Below, one piece after another: positions 25,714 to 35,377 of a DNA stretch of 64,000 nt. Each line of letters begins with the position of its first letter. Position 1 is the stretch's first letter. This DNA comes from Prevotella melaninogenica (GTDB lineage: Bacteria; Bacteroidota; Bacteroidia; Bacteroidales; Bacteroidaceae), in assembly GCF_013267595.1 (NCBI RefSeq), contig NZ_CP054010.1, positions 248,001 through 312,000 of the forward strand, in the 5' to 3' direction. The notes below the pieces were generated by a model. That model did not search any database and was not told where the DNA came from. It saw nothing but the letters and a program-made list of their open reading frames with translations. Position numbers and translations under genes: made by a program.

Positions 25714-27383
25714 TTAATAACTAAAGTTTCCCACCCCTCTATTTCATGGGTATTTCAACCAAACTGCTTTGCGAATACCCATGAACGTGAGCCGTTAACA
25801 CTTGTCTAAAATATGTTTACGGTTGTGAGCTTTTCTTGTTGCCTGTCTTCCAATGCTTGGACCATAATCTCAAAGTTGTTCCGCATTGCTGAGTCGGTGA
25901 CTATTAACTGCCCTATCTCACTAACAGAGAACCCAAGAACGTCACAAAGAGCAGCAAGCAATCTCTCTATGCAATTCAGCACACGATGCCATAACGTAAG
26001 TGCCATGACATCATCTTCCATGTCAGCAAACAATTCACCCATGGTCTCATACTCTGACATCCGTTTTTCTAACGACATCACGATATATGTAATGTAGCAG
26101 AGCGTTGCATCAGCAATCTGACCATCAAAGTCTCTCCCCATGTATGAGCCGAGTCCGAGATGTCCTTTTGTCTCCTTGTTGACCACTTCAATGTTCCATC
26201 GTATCTGGTATAACTCGAAGGCACGCACAAAGCTCATCGATAGATCCGTACTAAGCATGATGTTCCAAGTCTGTCGACGCCCATATTTAATCAGGTATAT
26301 CCTGACTGGTATATTCCCCAGACAGCCCCTCAACTCAATGTACTGACACTTGTACTTCCGGCAGCATTTGGTACGTCTTGCATACATTGCTACGAGCTCA
26401 GCAGCATTGTGTCGCTTATTCTCCACAAAGTACTTTGTCTTTCCCATCTTTGCAAGACCAATGTAGTGTATAGCTCCGTTGCCTACTCTCCTGATTTCCT
26501 CAATGAACTTCTCACAGGCAAACCAACTATCCGCCAAGGCATAATGGGGATGAATACCTCTCTTCCACATGCGCTGGAGCATCCTTATGGCGGAGTCCAT
26601 CTTGCTCATACCGCATTCTTGATTCCGCTCATACGCTGGGCTCTCTTTCATGCGTCTCTTGGAGAATCTGCTGCGGAGTGCCTTCTTGCCAAGTCCGCCG
26701 TCCCCTTTCTTTCCTAATTCCTCATGGATGGAGAAGTCGAACGGCAGAGAGGACTTACCATCGAAGAACAGGCACAAAAGAAGCTTGTAGCCTAAGACAT
26801 AGTTCATTCGTACATGGTCGAAAACCTTGGTAATATGCTCAAACTTCCTACCAGTCTTTTCCAAGGTTGTATCGTCAAATATAACACAGGAGTTCTCGCT
26901 CTCTGTCTGAATGCCATTCTTACGGAGAATGCATTCAAAACGAAGAACAGTATAGCTAAGCAAACGACGCCAATTCATTGCCTGCCTGACCATCATACGA
27001 TAATAGCAGTTCTTTCCAGTGGTGAGAAGATGGTAGAAATTCTTCTTGTATATGGAGTGTATCGTCTCACCATTAATACGGAAAAGACAAAGGGAAAGAA
27101 TCTGTTGAACAGCAGAGATACCATCGTGTTTCTCCAAAGAAAGCCTACAGAGCAGACGTCCAAAACCAAATTTTGAGAAAAGTGAGAGAATATCGCTACT
27201 CATCTTACTTTTAACACTTAAAAGCTTGGATATCTCGCTTAAATTGTCTAATTTTGCATCCATAACAGTTACTCTTTAATTTGTTGATAATCAATGTAAT
27301 AAAGCACTACAAAGTTACCAATAATTATTGAGAAACTGTTATTTTAAGCCAACTTTTTGAGGGTGGGAAACTTTAGTTAATAA
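25714..27383 (-). mobile_element. complete IS4-type insertion sequence with 7-bp target duplication
   Basis: Element 25721-27376 (1,656 bp) bounded by inverted repeats CTAAAGTTTCCCACCC (25721-25736) and GGGTGGGAAACTTTAG (27361-27376). TTAATAA flanks it on both sides (25714-25720 and 27377-27383). A 10-bp hairpin, CATGGGTATT (25745-25754) with AATACCCATG (25774-25783), lies between the left end and the transposase stop and could block read-through. Because the flanks are AT-rich, the duplication length is slightly uncertain. Confidence 0.85.
25806..27263 (-). CDS. IS4-family DDE transposase
   Basis: 485 residues, intact. N-terminal DNA-binding region (~1-110), first catalytic Asp in CVIFDDTTLEKTGRK (~126-140), second in HYALADSWFACEKF (~240-253), and the IS4 YREK signature in YQIRWNIEVVNKETK (Y-x2-R-x3-E-x6-K, ~365-379). 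The central DDT motif and alanine-rich ALADSWF are characteristic of IS4-type elements common in Bacteroidales. All catalytic residues remain, so the element may be mobile. A deleted relative is at 2126-2905. Confidence 0.93.
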   Translation of the reverse strand: MDAKLDNLSEISKLLSVKSKMSSDILSLFSKFGFGRLLCRLSLEKHDGISAVQQILSLCLFRINGETIHSIYKKNFYHLLTTGKNCYYRMMVRQAMNWRRLLSYTVLRFECILRKNGIQTESENSCVIFDDTTLEKTGRKFEHITKVFDHVRMNYVLGYKLLLCLFFDGKSSLPFDFSIHEELGKKGDGGLGKKALRSRFSKRRMKESPAYERNQECGMSKMDSAIRMLQRMWKRGIHPHYALADSWFACEKFIEEIRRVGNGAIHYIGLAKMGKTKYFVENKRHNAAELVAMYARRTKCCRKYKCQYIELRGCLGNIPVRIYLIKYGRRQTWNIMLSTDLSMSFVRAFELYQIRWNIEVVNKETKGHLGLGSYMGRDFDGQIADATLCYITYIVMSLEKRMSEYETMGELFADMEDDVMALTLWHRVLNCIERLLAALCDVLGFSVSEIGQLIVTDSAMRNNFEIMVQALEDRQQEKLTTVNIF

Positions 27384-27425
27384 TAGATTTTGTGTCCTAT
27401 ATTTTTATCTTTCCTAAATTGCGTA

Positions 27426-28019
27426 TCAATCAAAAGACAATTTCTTCAGTCGAGTGCGTAGTTCTTCTGCCTGCCCTTTTCTGATAGAAAGAACAACTTC
27501 ACAAGTATTGTCAAATACTTGATTAACAATGCGAGGATTCATTTCCTTAATGATTCGCATAACATCATTCATCATCGGATAAGTAAATGTATATTTCACT
27601 TCTTCTTCAATGAATTTTTCTTCTATCTCGCTATTTGATAATGCATCTGCTGCAGCCTCACGGTAGGCAACAATCAAACCACCAGTACCGAGGTTTATAC
27701 CTCCATAATAACGGATAACACAAATGAGTGTATTTGTTAGTCCATAACTATCAATCTGTCCAAGAATTGGCTTACCTGCTGTTGAAGACGGTTCACCATC
27801 ATCATTTGCTCGGAATTCAGTACCATCAAAACCTACTCTATAAGCATAGCAGCAATGGCGAGCATCATAATACTTCTTTCGATATTCTTTTACTATCTCT
27901 AACGCCTCTTCGACAGAATCAACATGATGCGCAAAAGCGAGGAACTTACTCCGCTTTTCAGAGTAATATCCCTCGCTAATCGCTTTCTCTTTTATTGTCT
28001 TATATTTATCGCTATCCAT
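27426..28019 (-). CDS. yigZ: YigZ/IMPACT family protein
   Basis: 197 residues. The UPF0029 (Impact N-terminal) domain fills residues ~15-130, with the family hallmarks SEKRSKFLAFAHHVDSVEEA, DARHCCYAYRVG, NDDGEPSSTAGKPIL and VIRYYGGINLGTGGLIVAYR. A ferredoxin-like DUF1949 domain follows (~140-195). The molecular role is not settled; the eukaryotic IMPACT relative regulates Gcn2. It is last in the serC-serA-DUF1015-yigZ operon, 21 bp after the DUF1015 gene. The IS4-type element sits 42 bp past its stop (27376). Confidence 0.92.
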   Translation of the reverse strand: MDSDKYKTIKEKAISEGYYSEKRSKFLAFAHHVDSVEEALEIVKEYRKKYYDARHCCYAYRVGFDGTEFRANDDGEPSSTAGKPILGQIDSYGLTNTLICVIRYYGGINLGTGGLIVAYREAAADALSNSEIEEKFIEEEVKYTFTYPMMNDVMRIIKEMNPRIVNQVFDNTCEVVLSIRKGQAEELRTRLKKLSFD

Positions 28020-28040
28020 TCAATTTATGTTAATCTTGTA

Positions 28041-29288
28041 TCAATCCAGCTTATGGATGACAAGACCAGAACGAAGTTTTGGTTCAAACCATGTAGCCTT
28101 AGGTGGCATAATCTTTCCACTATCAGCGATATCCATAATCTGCTGCATTGATACAGGATAGAGTGCCAATGCCCAACGCATTTCACCACTGTCAACACGA
28201 CGCTTCAGTTCTCCAAGACCACGCAGACCACCAACGAAATCAATACGTTTGTCTGAACGGAGGTCTTTAATGCCCATTAGTTCGTCCAAAATTAATCGAC
28301 TTGAGATGTCAACATCAAGAACACCAATAGGGTCATTATCATCGTATGTACCAGGTTTAGCAACCAAGCTATACCAATTGCCGTCAAGGTACATAGAGAA
28401 TTCATGCAACTTTGTTGGGCGATATTCATCTTGTCCTTTCAGCTCAACAGTAAAGTTCTTCTCCAAAGCTTTTAAGAACTCAGCAACTTCCATGCCATTT
28501 AAATCCTTGATGACACGGTTATAGTCAAGAATCGTTAATTGACTTGCCTGGAAGCATACTGCCATAAAGTAGTTATACTCCTCGTCACCCTTATGATTTT
28601 TGTTGTTCTTAGCCTTCTCAGCACCTACTAAAGCAGCTGCAGCAGAACGATGGTGTCCATCAGCAATATAAAGACTTGGCATCTTCTTAAACTCTTCAGT
28701 TATAGTCTTAATGTCAGCTTCATCTGTAATAACCCAGAACTGATGTCTGAAACCATCATCAGGAGCTACAAAGTCATATTCTGGTTTTGTAGCAGCATAT
28801 CGAGCCAACAAGGTATCAAGTACTTGATTATCAGGATAAGCAAAGAACACTGGTTCAACATTAGCATTACAAATGCGGACATGTTTCATACGATCTTCTT
28901 CCTTATCTCTACGTGTTAGCTCATGCTTCTTGATATTACCTGTCAGATAATCATCAACATATGCTCCAACAACAAGACCATATTGAGTCTTGCCATTCAT
29001 AGTTTGTGCATAGATATAGTAATGCTCCTTATTGTCTTGGACTAACCAACCTTCATCTTGGAACTTCTGGAATTGTTCAACAGCACTATTATAAGCTCTT
29101 GGATCATATTCACTTGTGCCAACTTCAAAGTTGATTTCTGGTTTGATGATATGATATAAACTCTTCTCGTTGTCACCAGCTTCTGCACGAGCTTCTTCAG
29201 AATCCAAAACATCGTATGGACGACTTGCAACAGACTCAACCAAGTCCTTTGGAGGGCGGATACCTTTAAAAGGTTTTATTACTGCCAT
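28041..29288 (-). CDS. DUF1015 domain protein in the serine operon
   Basis: 415 residues, full length for DUF1015. Starts with the conserved IKPFKGIRPPKDLVESVASR, then PYDVLDSEEAR. A conserved motif SLYIADGHHRSAAAAL (~residues 210-225) resembles the G-x-H/R-R-x2-A nucleotide-binding motif of ParB/sulfiredoxin-fold enzymes, a fold that includes free-serine kinases. The gene lies between serA (88 bp upstream) and yigZ, an arrangement I recall as recurrent in Bacteroidetes and Firmicutes, so a role in serine or phosphoserine metabolism is plausible. That link is inference. No signal peptide or membrane segment. Confidence 0.85.
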   Translation of the reverse strand: MAVIKPFKGIRPPKDLVESVASRPYDVLDSEEARAEAGDNEKSLYHIIKPEINFEVGTSEYDPRAYNSAVEQFQKFQDEGWLVQDNKEHYYIYAQTMNGKTQYGLVVGAYVDDYLTGNIKKHELTRRDKEEDRMKHVRICNANVEPVFFAYPDNQVLDTLLARYAATKPEYDFVAPDDGFRHQFWVITDEADIKTITEEFKKMPSLYIADGHHRSAAAALVGAEKAKNNKNHKGDEEYNYFMAVCFQASQLTILDYNRVIKDLNGMEVAEFLKALEKNFTVELKGQDEYRPTKLHEFSMYLDGNWYSLVAKPGTYDDNDPIGVLDVDISSRLILDELMGIKDLRSDKRIDFVGGLRGLGELKRRVDSGEMRWALALYPVSMQQIMDIADSGKIMPPKATWFEPKLRSGLVIHKLD

Positions 29289-29376
29289 AGTGTTAGTTTT
29301 TAAATAAAAATAAAAGGATTGAAAGTCCCAACCTCACTTAGTAGATTAAGACAATCAACCCTTATGTATTAGAAAG

Positions 29377-30294
29377 TTATTTATTTACTTGGAATTTAGT
29401 ATCACCTGTAGCAAAGAAAGCGTTAATCTGCTTTGCTGCAGCAATACCAGCATTATTATTAGCTTCAGCTGTCTGTGCACCCATCTTCTTAGGAGTAGAG
29501 AAATAACGTCCTTCAAATTTCTTGAATTCAGCATCAGCATCAGGCATAATATCAGTCACAAACTTCAAGTCTTCACGCTCAGCCATCAACTTCAGAAGTT
29601 CCTCCTCATTGATAACTTCCTTGCGGGCAGTATTAATGAGGATACCCTTCTTTGGGAGAAGGTTAACTAAACGATAATCAATACTCTTAACGGTCTGTGG
29701 AGTTGCAGGGATATGGAGTGACAAAACGTCACAAGTCTGGAATAATTCATCTTGTGTCTTACAAGCATGAACACCCGCTGCTTCAATAGCCTCTGCAGGG
29801 CAGAATGCATCGTATGCGTACACTTCCATACCAAAGCCTTTGGCGATACGAGCTACATTACGACCAACATTACCGAAAGCAAGAATACCAATTTTCTTGC
29901 CCATCAATTCGGTGCCTGCCTTGCCATTATAGAAACTACGTACAGCATATACCAACAAACCAAATACAAGTTCAGCAACAGCATTAGAGTTCTGTCCCGG
30001 AGTATTTTCTACAACAACATTCTTCTCCTTTGCATAGGCTGTATCAATAGAGTCATAACCAGCACCTGCACGAACAACTATCTTCAACCGCTTAGCTGCG
30101 TCAAGTACTTCTGGTGTAACTTTATCAGAGCGTACAATCATTGCATCAGCATCTTTTACTGCTTCAAGCAATTCAGCTTTCTCTGTATATTTTTCAAGCA
30201 GAACAACCTCATGTCCAGCATTCTTAAGTTCTGTTGTAATACCTTGCACTGCAGATGGTGCAAAGGGTTTTTCAGTTGCAATTAAAACTTTCAT
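29377..30294 (-). CDS. serA: D-3-phosphoglycerate dehydrogenase, short form without ACT domain
   Basis: 305 residues. D-2-hydroxyacid dehydrogenase fold: N-terminal catalytic segment, Rossmann NAD site GKKIGILAFGNVGRNVARIA (~131-150), substrate Arg in NTARKEVINEEELL (~232-245; the RxxV/E pair), and an unusual FSTPKKMGAQTAEANNNAG segment (~268-286), where the catalytic His of the common H-x3-T/S-x-E-A form is not obvious. It lacks the C-terminal ASB/ACT regulatory part, so serine feedback through ACT is not expected. Assigned as SerA rather than another 2-hydroxyacid dehydrogenase because serC is immediately upstream (90 bp). Confidence 0.88.
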   Translation of the reverse strand: MKVLIATEKPFAPSAVQGITTELKNAGHEVVLLEKYTEKAELLEAVKDADAMIVRSDKVTPEVLDAAKRLKIVVRAGAGYDSIDTAYAKEKNVVVENTPGQNSNAVAELVFGLLVYAVRSFYNGKAGTELMGKKIGILAFGNVGRNVARIAKGFGMEVYAYDAFCPAEAIEAAGVHACKTQDELFQTCDVLSLHIPATPQTVKSIDYRLVNLLPKKGILINTARKEVINEEELLKLMAEREDLKFVTDIMPDADAEFKKFEGRYFSTPKKMGAQTAEANNNAGIAAAKQINAFFATGDTKFQVNK

Positions 30295-30384
30295 AGCCTT
30301 AATGTTTTGGTTAGATATAGTAAAGTTATCGTTTAGACTCAGCAGGTGGCATGTACACCACTGCTAAGTCTAATCTTTATATAT

Positions 30385-31455
30385 TTAGTGTTTAGCTTCA
30401 AACTCCTTCATTGTTTCAACAAGGGCCTTGCAGCCTTCAACTGTCATTGCGTTGTAGCAGCTTGCACGGAAACCACCAACATCGCGGTGACCCTTGATAC
30501 CAACCATTCCTCTTTCTGTAGCGAACTTAAAGAACTCATCTTGCAATTCTGCATACTCATCGTTGAGAACGAAGCAGATGTTCATGTAAGAGCGATCTTC
30601 CTCACATTTAACTGTACCACGGAACAACTTATTGCGATCGATTTCACCGTAAACAATATCAGCACGCTCCTTAGCAAGTTTCTCCATTGCTTCTACACCA
30701 CCATTTGCTTTAATCCAACGAAGGTTCTCTAAAGCTGTATAGATTGGCACTACAGGAGGAGTATTGAACATAGAACCCTTCTTGATATGTGTACGATAAT
30801 CCAACATTGTTGGGATTTCACGTTGTACACGGCCAAGAACTTCATCCTTAATAATAATGAATGTCACACCCGCCATAGAAAGATTCTTCTGTGCACCACC
30901 ATAGATGCAGTCGTACTTAGAAACATCAACTGGACGGCTAAAGATATCTGAAGACATATCACCAATCAAACGAACTGGTACATCTAAATCTTTGTGATAT
31001 TCAGTACCATAAATTGTGTTATTGGTAGTGATGTGCAAATAATCCAAGTCTGTAGGAACATCGAAGTTCTTTGGAAGATATGTATAGTTTTCATCTGCAG
31101 ATGAAGCAACTTCAACAACATCTCCAAACAACTTAGCCTCCTTCATGGCCTTCTTTGCCCAAACACCAGTATTCAAATAACCAGCCTTCTTTATCAAGAA
31201 GTTGAAAGGAATCATGCAGAACTCAAGTGATGCACCACCACCCAAGAAAAGCACTGAATAGCCCTCTGGAACATTTAACACTTCCTTTACTAAAGCCATA
31301 GCTTCGTCCATTACTGGCTGAAAATCCTTTGAACGATGGCTGATTTCTGCAATTGAGAGACCAATTCCATTAAAATCTAAAATGGCATTTGCTGTCTTTT
31401 CGATTACTTCACGTGGAAGGATACATGGACCTGCACCAAAATTGTACTTTTTCAT
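30385..31455 (-). CDS. serC: 3-phosphoserine/phosphohydroxythreonine aminotransferase
   Basis: 356 residues, the usual SerC length. Transfers the amino group from glutamate to 3-phosphohydroxypyruvate, the second step of serine synthesis, and also serves pyridoxal phosphate synthesis. The PLP lysine is in [19 protein letters not shown] (~191-209). The N-terminus [13 protein letters not shown] and [16 protein letters not shown] (~70-85, cofactor phosphate site), and the C-terminal [17 protein letters not shown] (~325-341) are characteristic. It is the first gene of the serine operon, with a good promoter at 31541-31572. Confidence 0.96.
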   Translation of the reverse strand: MKKYNFGAGPCILPREVIEKTANAILDFNGIGLSIAEISHRSKDFQPVMDEAMALVKEVLNVPEGYSVLFLGGGASLEFCMIPFNFLIKKAGYLNTGVWAKKAMKEAKLFGDVVEVASSADENYTYLPKNFDVPTDLDYLHITTNNTIYGTEYHKDLDVPVRLIGDMSSDIFSRPVDVSKYDCIYGGAQKNLSMAGVTFIIIKDEVLGRVQREIPTMLDYRTHIKKGSMFNTPPVVPIYTALENLRWIKANGGVEAMEKLAKERADIVYGEIDRNKLFRGTVKCEEDRSYMNICFVLNDEYAELQDEFFKFATERGMVGIKGHRDVGGFRASCYNAMTVEGCKALVETMKEFEAKH

Positions 31456-31540
31456 CTCGATTGTTTAGTTTAAGTTTGACTTATGTTTTGTAGTTATTAT
31501 CAGTATTAAATATTGTAATAGGTTTTGATGGTCTACGATG

Positions 31541-31572
31541 CGAAGATACGCTTTTATTTTTATACTTCCAAA
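31541..31572 (-). promoter_or_regulatory. promoter of the serC-serA-DUF1015-yigZ operon
   Basis: Minus strand: TTTG (31572-31569), 20-nt spacer, TATCTTCG (31548-31541). It fits the Bacteroidetes -33/-7 pattern with one change in the -7 box and predicts a leader of about 80 nt before serC. Confidence 0.55.
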
Positions 31573-31641
31573 TAAAATATCATTTTTTTTATTTGCAAGA
31601 TAGTATGTGTTTTATACACGTGGAGAGGGATGTTAAAGAAA

Positions 31642-31671
31642 AAGGTGACACATTGTATAATGTGTCACCTT
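31642..31671 (-). terminator. terminator overlapping the helicase stop codon
   Basis: 13-bp perfect stem AAGGTGACACATT / AATGTGTCACCTT with a 4-nt loop, then a T-run on the minus strand. The hairpin starts inside the last codons of the helicase gene (stop 31665-31667). Confidence 0.85.
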
Positions 31672-32978
31672 ACCTCTTCCACAACGGTACGAATACCCTT
31701 TATTTTTTCACCTTTAGTCAATGAAATTATTTCTTTAATCTTTGTGCGTGAAACTGCTACATAAGTAAAACGATCTTTCACATCAATCTTTCCAATTTCA
31801 GAAGACTTTAATCCTCCTTTCTTACAAAGAAAGCCTACAATATCTATTTTTGAGATTTTATCTTTCTTTCCTTTACCTATATATATTGTTGCCATACGAG
31901 GCTGAGCAGGTTTTGGTAAAGTCTCTGGAATCTTATATTCTTCATGCTCATTGGTAACATACTCTGGCAAATGTTCTTCTGGACCAAGGATAAAGAAGGT
32001 TCTTCCTTCCTTGTCCCAACGTGCTGTACGCCCTACTCTATGAACATAGCTATCTTCTGTCTCTGGGAAATGATAATGTATGATATTATCAACATCTGGT
32101 ATATCCAATCCACGTGAAGCCAAGTCGGTACTAACAAGTATTGGTGCAGAACCATTTGAGAAACGATAAAGAGATGCTTCACGCTCACGCTGGTCTAAGC
32201 CACCATGAAACCAACTAATTGTAAAACCATTCTCCTTTAAGAATAAAGCAGTGCGTTCTACGGAGTCACGATAATTCAAGAATACAATACTACTTTTGTC
32301 ACCTAAAGAAAGGAGAAGTTTCTTCAATACCTCAAGTTTATCCTTTTCGGGACTTGTAACTGTGTAGAGATGTATGCGATTAGGAATATTCTCATCTTCT
32401 GTACGATAATCCAAATGAACGGTCCTACCCATTGATACAAAATTAGGAATAGTTTCAGACTCTGTTGCTGAAAGTAGGATTCGTCTTTCAATATTTGGTA
32501 ACTTACAGAGAATACTCATCATTTCATCTTGAAAACCAAATTCAAGACACTTGTCAAACTCATCAATGACAAGCCACTTTATCGTTTCTGCATTAATATT
32601 AGCCTTATCAAGATGATCGTTTAAACGTCCTGGAGTTGCAAAGACTATCTGAGGTTTTACATCTCTCAATACACGATGCTCTTCCATTGTTGGACGTCCA
32701 CCATATAAAGGCATAGAGCGTAAGCCACTACCCATATCCTTAAGAACATTAGCTGACTGCAATGCCAATTCACGTCCAGGTACCAACACTACAGCCTGCA
32801 GTGCATCTGACGAAGCATCTAAGCGCTGAATTAATGGTAGGAGGTAAGCATAAGTCTTACCTGAACCTGTCGGTGACATCACTACAACATCTTTACCCGT
32901 ATGCAATACTGCATCAGCCGTAGCCTCCTGCATTGCATTGAGCGTGATGCCAAGTTTATTAAGAATATTATTGTTCAT
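31665..32978 (-). CDS. DEAD-box RNA helicase with DbpA-type RNA-binding domain
   Basis: 437 residues. RecA1 has Walker A MSPTGSGKTYAYLLP (~35-49), the Ia segment VVLVPGRELALQS, motif II as DEFD (WLVIDEFDKCLEFGF) rather than DEAD, and motif III SAT. RecA2 carries FLNYRDSVERT, STDLASRGLDIPDVDNIIHY and HRVGRTARWDKEG. Residues ~360-435 are a DbpA/CsdA C-terminal domain (IYIGKGKKDKISKIDIVGFL), which binds structured RNA, so ribosome assembly is the likely setting. It lies 2 bp after the TPR gene at 32981 and is the last gene of that operon. The DEFD variant seems normal for this Bacteroidales subgroup. Confidence 0.92.
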   Translation of the reverse strand: MNNNILNKLGITLNAMQEATADAVLHTGKDVVVMSPTGSGKTYAYLLPLIQRLDASSDALQAVVLVPGRELALQSANVLKDMGSGLRSMPLYGGRPTMEEHRVLRDVKPQIVFATPGRLNDHLDKANINAETIKWLVIDEFDKCLEFGFQDEMMSILCKLPNIERRILLSATESETIPNFVSMGRTVHLDYRTEDENIPNRIHLYTVTSPEKDKLEVLKKLLLSLGDKSSIVFLNYRDSVERTALFLKENGFTISWFHGGLDQREREASLYRFSNGSAPILVSTDLASRGLDIPDVDNIIHYHFPETEDSYVHRVGRTARWDKEGRTFFILGPEEHLPEYVTNEHEEYKIPETLPKPAQPRMATIYIGKGKKDKISKIDIVGFLCKKGGLKSSEIGKIDVKDRFTYVAVSRTKIKEIISLTKGEKIKGIRTVVEEVR

Positions 32979-32980
32979 CT

Positions 32981-34186
32981 TTATCTTTCCTTTCTCAACT
33001 TATCAATTTCATCGAATTCCTTACCCATATTCAAATTAAGGTAAATTGTATACAAAGGAGCTAACCATTTACTCTTAGCGGTAGGAGCAAGCTCTCTGTA
33101 TTTCTCCATGTAGGGTTTAGAACGCTGATATAATGTTATAATCTTTTCCTTGTTGGCACGATACTTCTGCCTATCTTTATTTAATTCTATCGCTTGATTA
33201 AAATAGGCAAGTCCTATATTATAATAGGCATCAGCATAAGTGTCTTTATCTTTTATCAGCTGCTTACAAATCTCAATACATTCATTGTATCTACCAAGGT
33301 TCAGCAATGCTGTACTTTTAGCAAAACGAAACAAAAGACTTGTGGAATCAGCTTTCAAAGCACGCTCCGTGATTTCTAATGCTTTTTGATGTTCTCCAAT
33401 CTTAGCATAATATTCAACTAATCGTGGGAAGAAGAATGCAAAATTAGGATATTGTTCGAAACCTGCTTGTAGAGACTTTACATACATGGCAGTATCCTTT
33501 TTTACCAAATATGCTTCAGCCTCATACTGCCTTACAAAGTTTAGCATAGAGGTATCACGCTCTGCCTGCTCTTTAAACTGCATAATCTTATCAGCATCAC
33601 TAAGCTTATAGCCACAGAACATAGCCCAATAAGCAGCATGCGGAATAAGAGCATCTTTCTGCATATAGTCATAACCTTCAAATAGAGGATAATTTGCTGA
33701 CAGCAAGTAATCGCTATAATAATCAAAGGCCGTCTTATAATCTTTCTTATGGATAAAATATGAACCTCCATTGAATAGATTAGGACGAATAGAGTTTAGG
33801 AAGTCTGCATGCTTAGCTCTATATTTAGCACGTACCCTTCCTTTAGCATCTGGTTGAGCATCAAGAGAATCAAAGCGTGACATTACATCATACAACTTCC
33901 TTGTTACAGTAAAAAGGGCTGCCGTGTCATACTTTTGTTTCAAATATAATTTTTCATTTCCCTGCTCATATTGTTTTGTTAATGCATCACAGAGAAGGAG
34001 CCATATTTTACTATTCTTCTTAGAAGCCGAATCAACCAATAATCCACGAAGTGTGTTTTCTGCTTTTGTGAGTTCTTTTCCCGACTTTATCTGGTCACGT
34101 ACTGCCTGTAATTGTTTCTTCTGTGCCATACCTGTAAGGGAAAAGAGCAAGCAGATATATATCAAAAATAACTTTATAAATTTCAC
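32981..34186 (-). CDS. secreted TPR-repeat protein (paralogue 1 of 3)
   Basis: 401 residues with a signal peptide (FLIYICLLFSLTGMAQ). Several tetratricopeptide-like helical pairs lie at ~150-350 (AFDYYSDYLLSANYPLFEG; HQKALEITERALKADSTSLL; DAYYNIGLAYFNQAIELNK). It shares with its two neighbours a core pattern: basic AKGRVRAKYRAKHADF, then RPNLFNGGSYF, then a final SKWLAPLYTIYLNL. It overlaps the preceding TPR gene by 4 bp (ATGA) and is 2 bp before the helicase gene. Probably periplasmic or outer-membrane associated; function unknown. Confidence 0.8.
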   Translation of the reverse strand: MKFIKLFLIYICLLFSLTGMAQKKQLQAVRDQIKSGKELTKAENTLRGLLVDSASKKNSKIWLLLCDALTKQYEQGNEKLYLKQKYDTAALFTVTRKLYDVMSRFDSLDAQPDAKGRVRAKYRAKHADFLNSIRPNLFNGGSYFIHKKDYKTAFDYYSDYLLSANYPLFEGYDYMQKDALIPHAAYWAMFCGYKLSDADKIMQFKEQAERDTSMLNFVRQYEAEAYLVKKDTAMYVKSLQAGFEQYPNFAFFFPRLVEYYAKIGEHQKALEITERALKADSTSLLFRFAKSTALLNLGRYNECIEICKQLIKDKDTYADAYYNIGLAYFNQAIELNKDRQKYRANKEKIITLYQRSKPYMEKYRELAPTAKSKWLAPLYTIYLNLNMGKEFDEIDKLRKER

Positions 34187-35295
34187 TTTTTAAAATTTGT
34201 TACAAGAGGTTCAAGTTCTTCAGCCTTTATTTTATCATTCAAGATAGTATAATCCAAATAGAGAGGACCTACCCAATCTACTCTATTCCTACGAGGGTCT
34301 TTTGCTCTCACACGTTCAAGATAAGTACGTGCTTCTGCAAAATATTTCATATACTCATTATCTGATACGTCTTCCTTTTTCTTTCTTCGTTCAGCAACAG
34401 CCTCACGCGCAGCCATACCAACAGTGTTTAGACATACACCAATATTATAGGCAACAGGAATACTGCTTGGGTCTATTTCATCCGCTTGTTTGTAAGCATC
34501 TATTGCTTCTTCCCAACGTTCAGCATGCATGGCAATTTCACCTTTAAGAATCCATGGCACTGCTGAATTTGTATTCTCTTCAAGAATTCTATCAATAAAG
34601 TCTTCAATATTGAACTTACGTGTAGGATTCTGATAGAACTTCATTATCCATGAGAAATAAGTCTCATTAGTAGGGTCAGTACGATAAAGTCGTTGTATTA
34701 CAGAAAGATAACGTAAAGAGTCTTCCTCTGTCACCATCTTACCGTGCATACACTGAGCTTTAATTTCTGCTGCTGCTTGTGCCGTTTCATCGTATTGCAT
34801 AGCAATATCAGCATATTTATCAGCTTTCTCTAAGTTGTGAGCTTTTAAATAATAATAAGCAATGTAATAAGCAGCAACACCTGACTCATCGATATTATCC
34901 TTTACCAATGGAGATTTACGAGCTTTTAGATATAATTGTAAGGCATCAAGTCCTTCATTTCTCGTATAACTTCCTTTGGTAAAATACTTACCAGCATCTA
35001 TCAACATTGGATGCAGAACTGCAAGACGATTCTTGTTCTCCTCCTCAAATCTTGGGTTAACTTTCCCCTTTCGATTAGGCATTCTGTCAAATTCATCACT
35101 TTTCAATGAATATTCCACACCATCAACAACAGCATTGAAAATGGCTACAGAATCCCTATTCGATTGTTTTTCTACACGGGTGAAAGCTTCTTTTGCGAGG
35201 CGATTAAAAGATTCTGCCTGCTGATATGCTTCTTGCGCCTCTGCGATATTCCAACTTGTAAAAATAGAAATAATCAGTATTAGTACTCTTTTCAT
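34183..35295 (-). CDS. secreted TPR-repeat protein (paralogue 2 of 3)
   Basis: 370 residues with a signal peptide (MKRVLILIISIFTSWNIAEA). TPR-type helices: AYYIAYYYLKAHNLEKADKY, then WEEAIDAYKQADEIDPSSIP and VAYNIGVCLNTVGMA. It contains the paralogue signature RKGKVNPRFEEENKN... HPMLIDAGKYF and ends in DWVGPLYLDYTILND. First gene of a three-gene operon with paralogue 1 and the helicase. A terminator upstream (35322-35363) separates it from paralogue 3. Role unknown; the shared architecture suggests the three form one envelope complex or bind related partners. Confidence 0.8.
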   Translation of the reverse strand: MKRVLILIISIFTSWNIAEAQEAYQQAESFNRLAKEAFTRVEKQSNRDSVAIFNAVVDGVEYSLKSDEFDRMPNRKGKVNPRFEEENKNRLAVLHPMLIDAGKYFTKGSYTRNEGLDALQLYLKARKSPLVKDNIDESGVAAYYIAYYYLKAHNLEKADKYADIAMQYDETAQAAAEIKAQCMHGKMVTEEDSLRYLSVIQRLYRTDPTNETYFSWIMKFYQNPTRKFNIEDFIDRILEENTNSAVPWILKGEIAMHAERWEEAIDAYKQADEIDPSSIPVAYNIGVCLNTVGMAAREAVAERRKKKEDVSDNEYMKYFAEARTYLERVRAKDPRRNRVDWVGPLYLDYTILNDKIKAEELEPLVTNFKK

Positions 35296-35321
35296 CGGCT
35301 ATATTTTAGTAACACAAAATC

Positions 35322-35363
35322 CCCTCTTATATGATTTAATCTAATAATTCATATAAGAGGGGA
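35322..35363 (-). terminator. terminator between TPR paralogues 3 and 2
   Basis: 14-bp perfect stem CCCCTCTTATATGA (35322-35335) with TCATATAAGAGGGG (35350-35363), 14-nt loop, 15 nt downstream of the paralogue 3 stop. Only a short T-run follows on the minus strand, so it may attenuate rather than fully stop transcription. Confidence 0.65.
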
Positions 35364-35377
35364 ATATTAAAAACTAT

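Noticed and set aside
31665..32978. DEFD in place of DEAD as evidence of an inactive helicase
   Set aside because: The first Asp and Glu needed for ATP hydrolysis are kept and all other motifs are intact.
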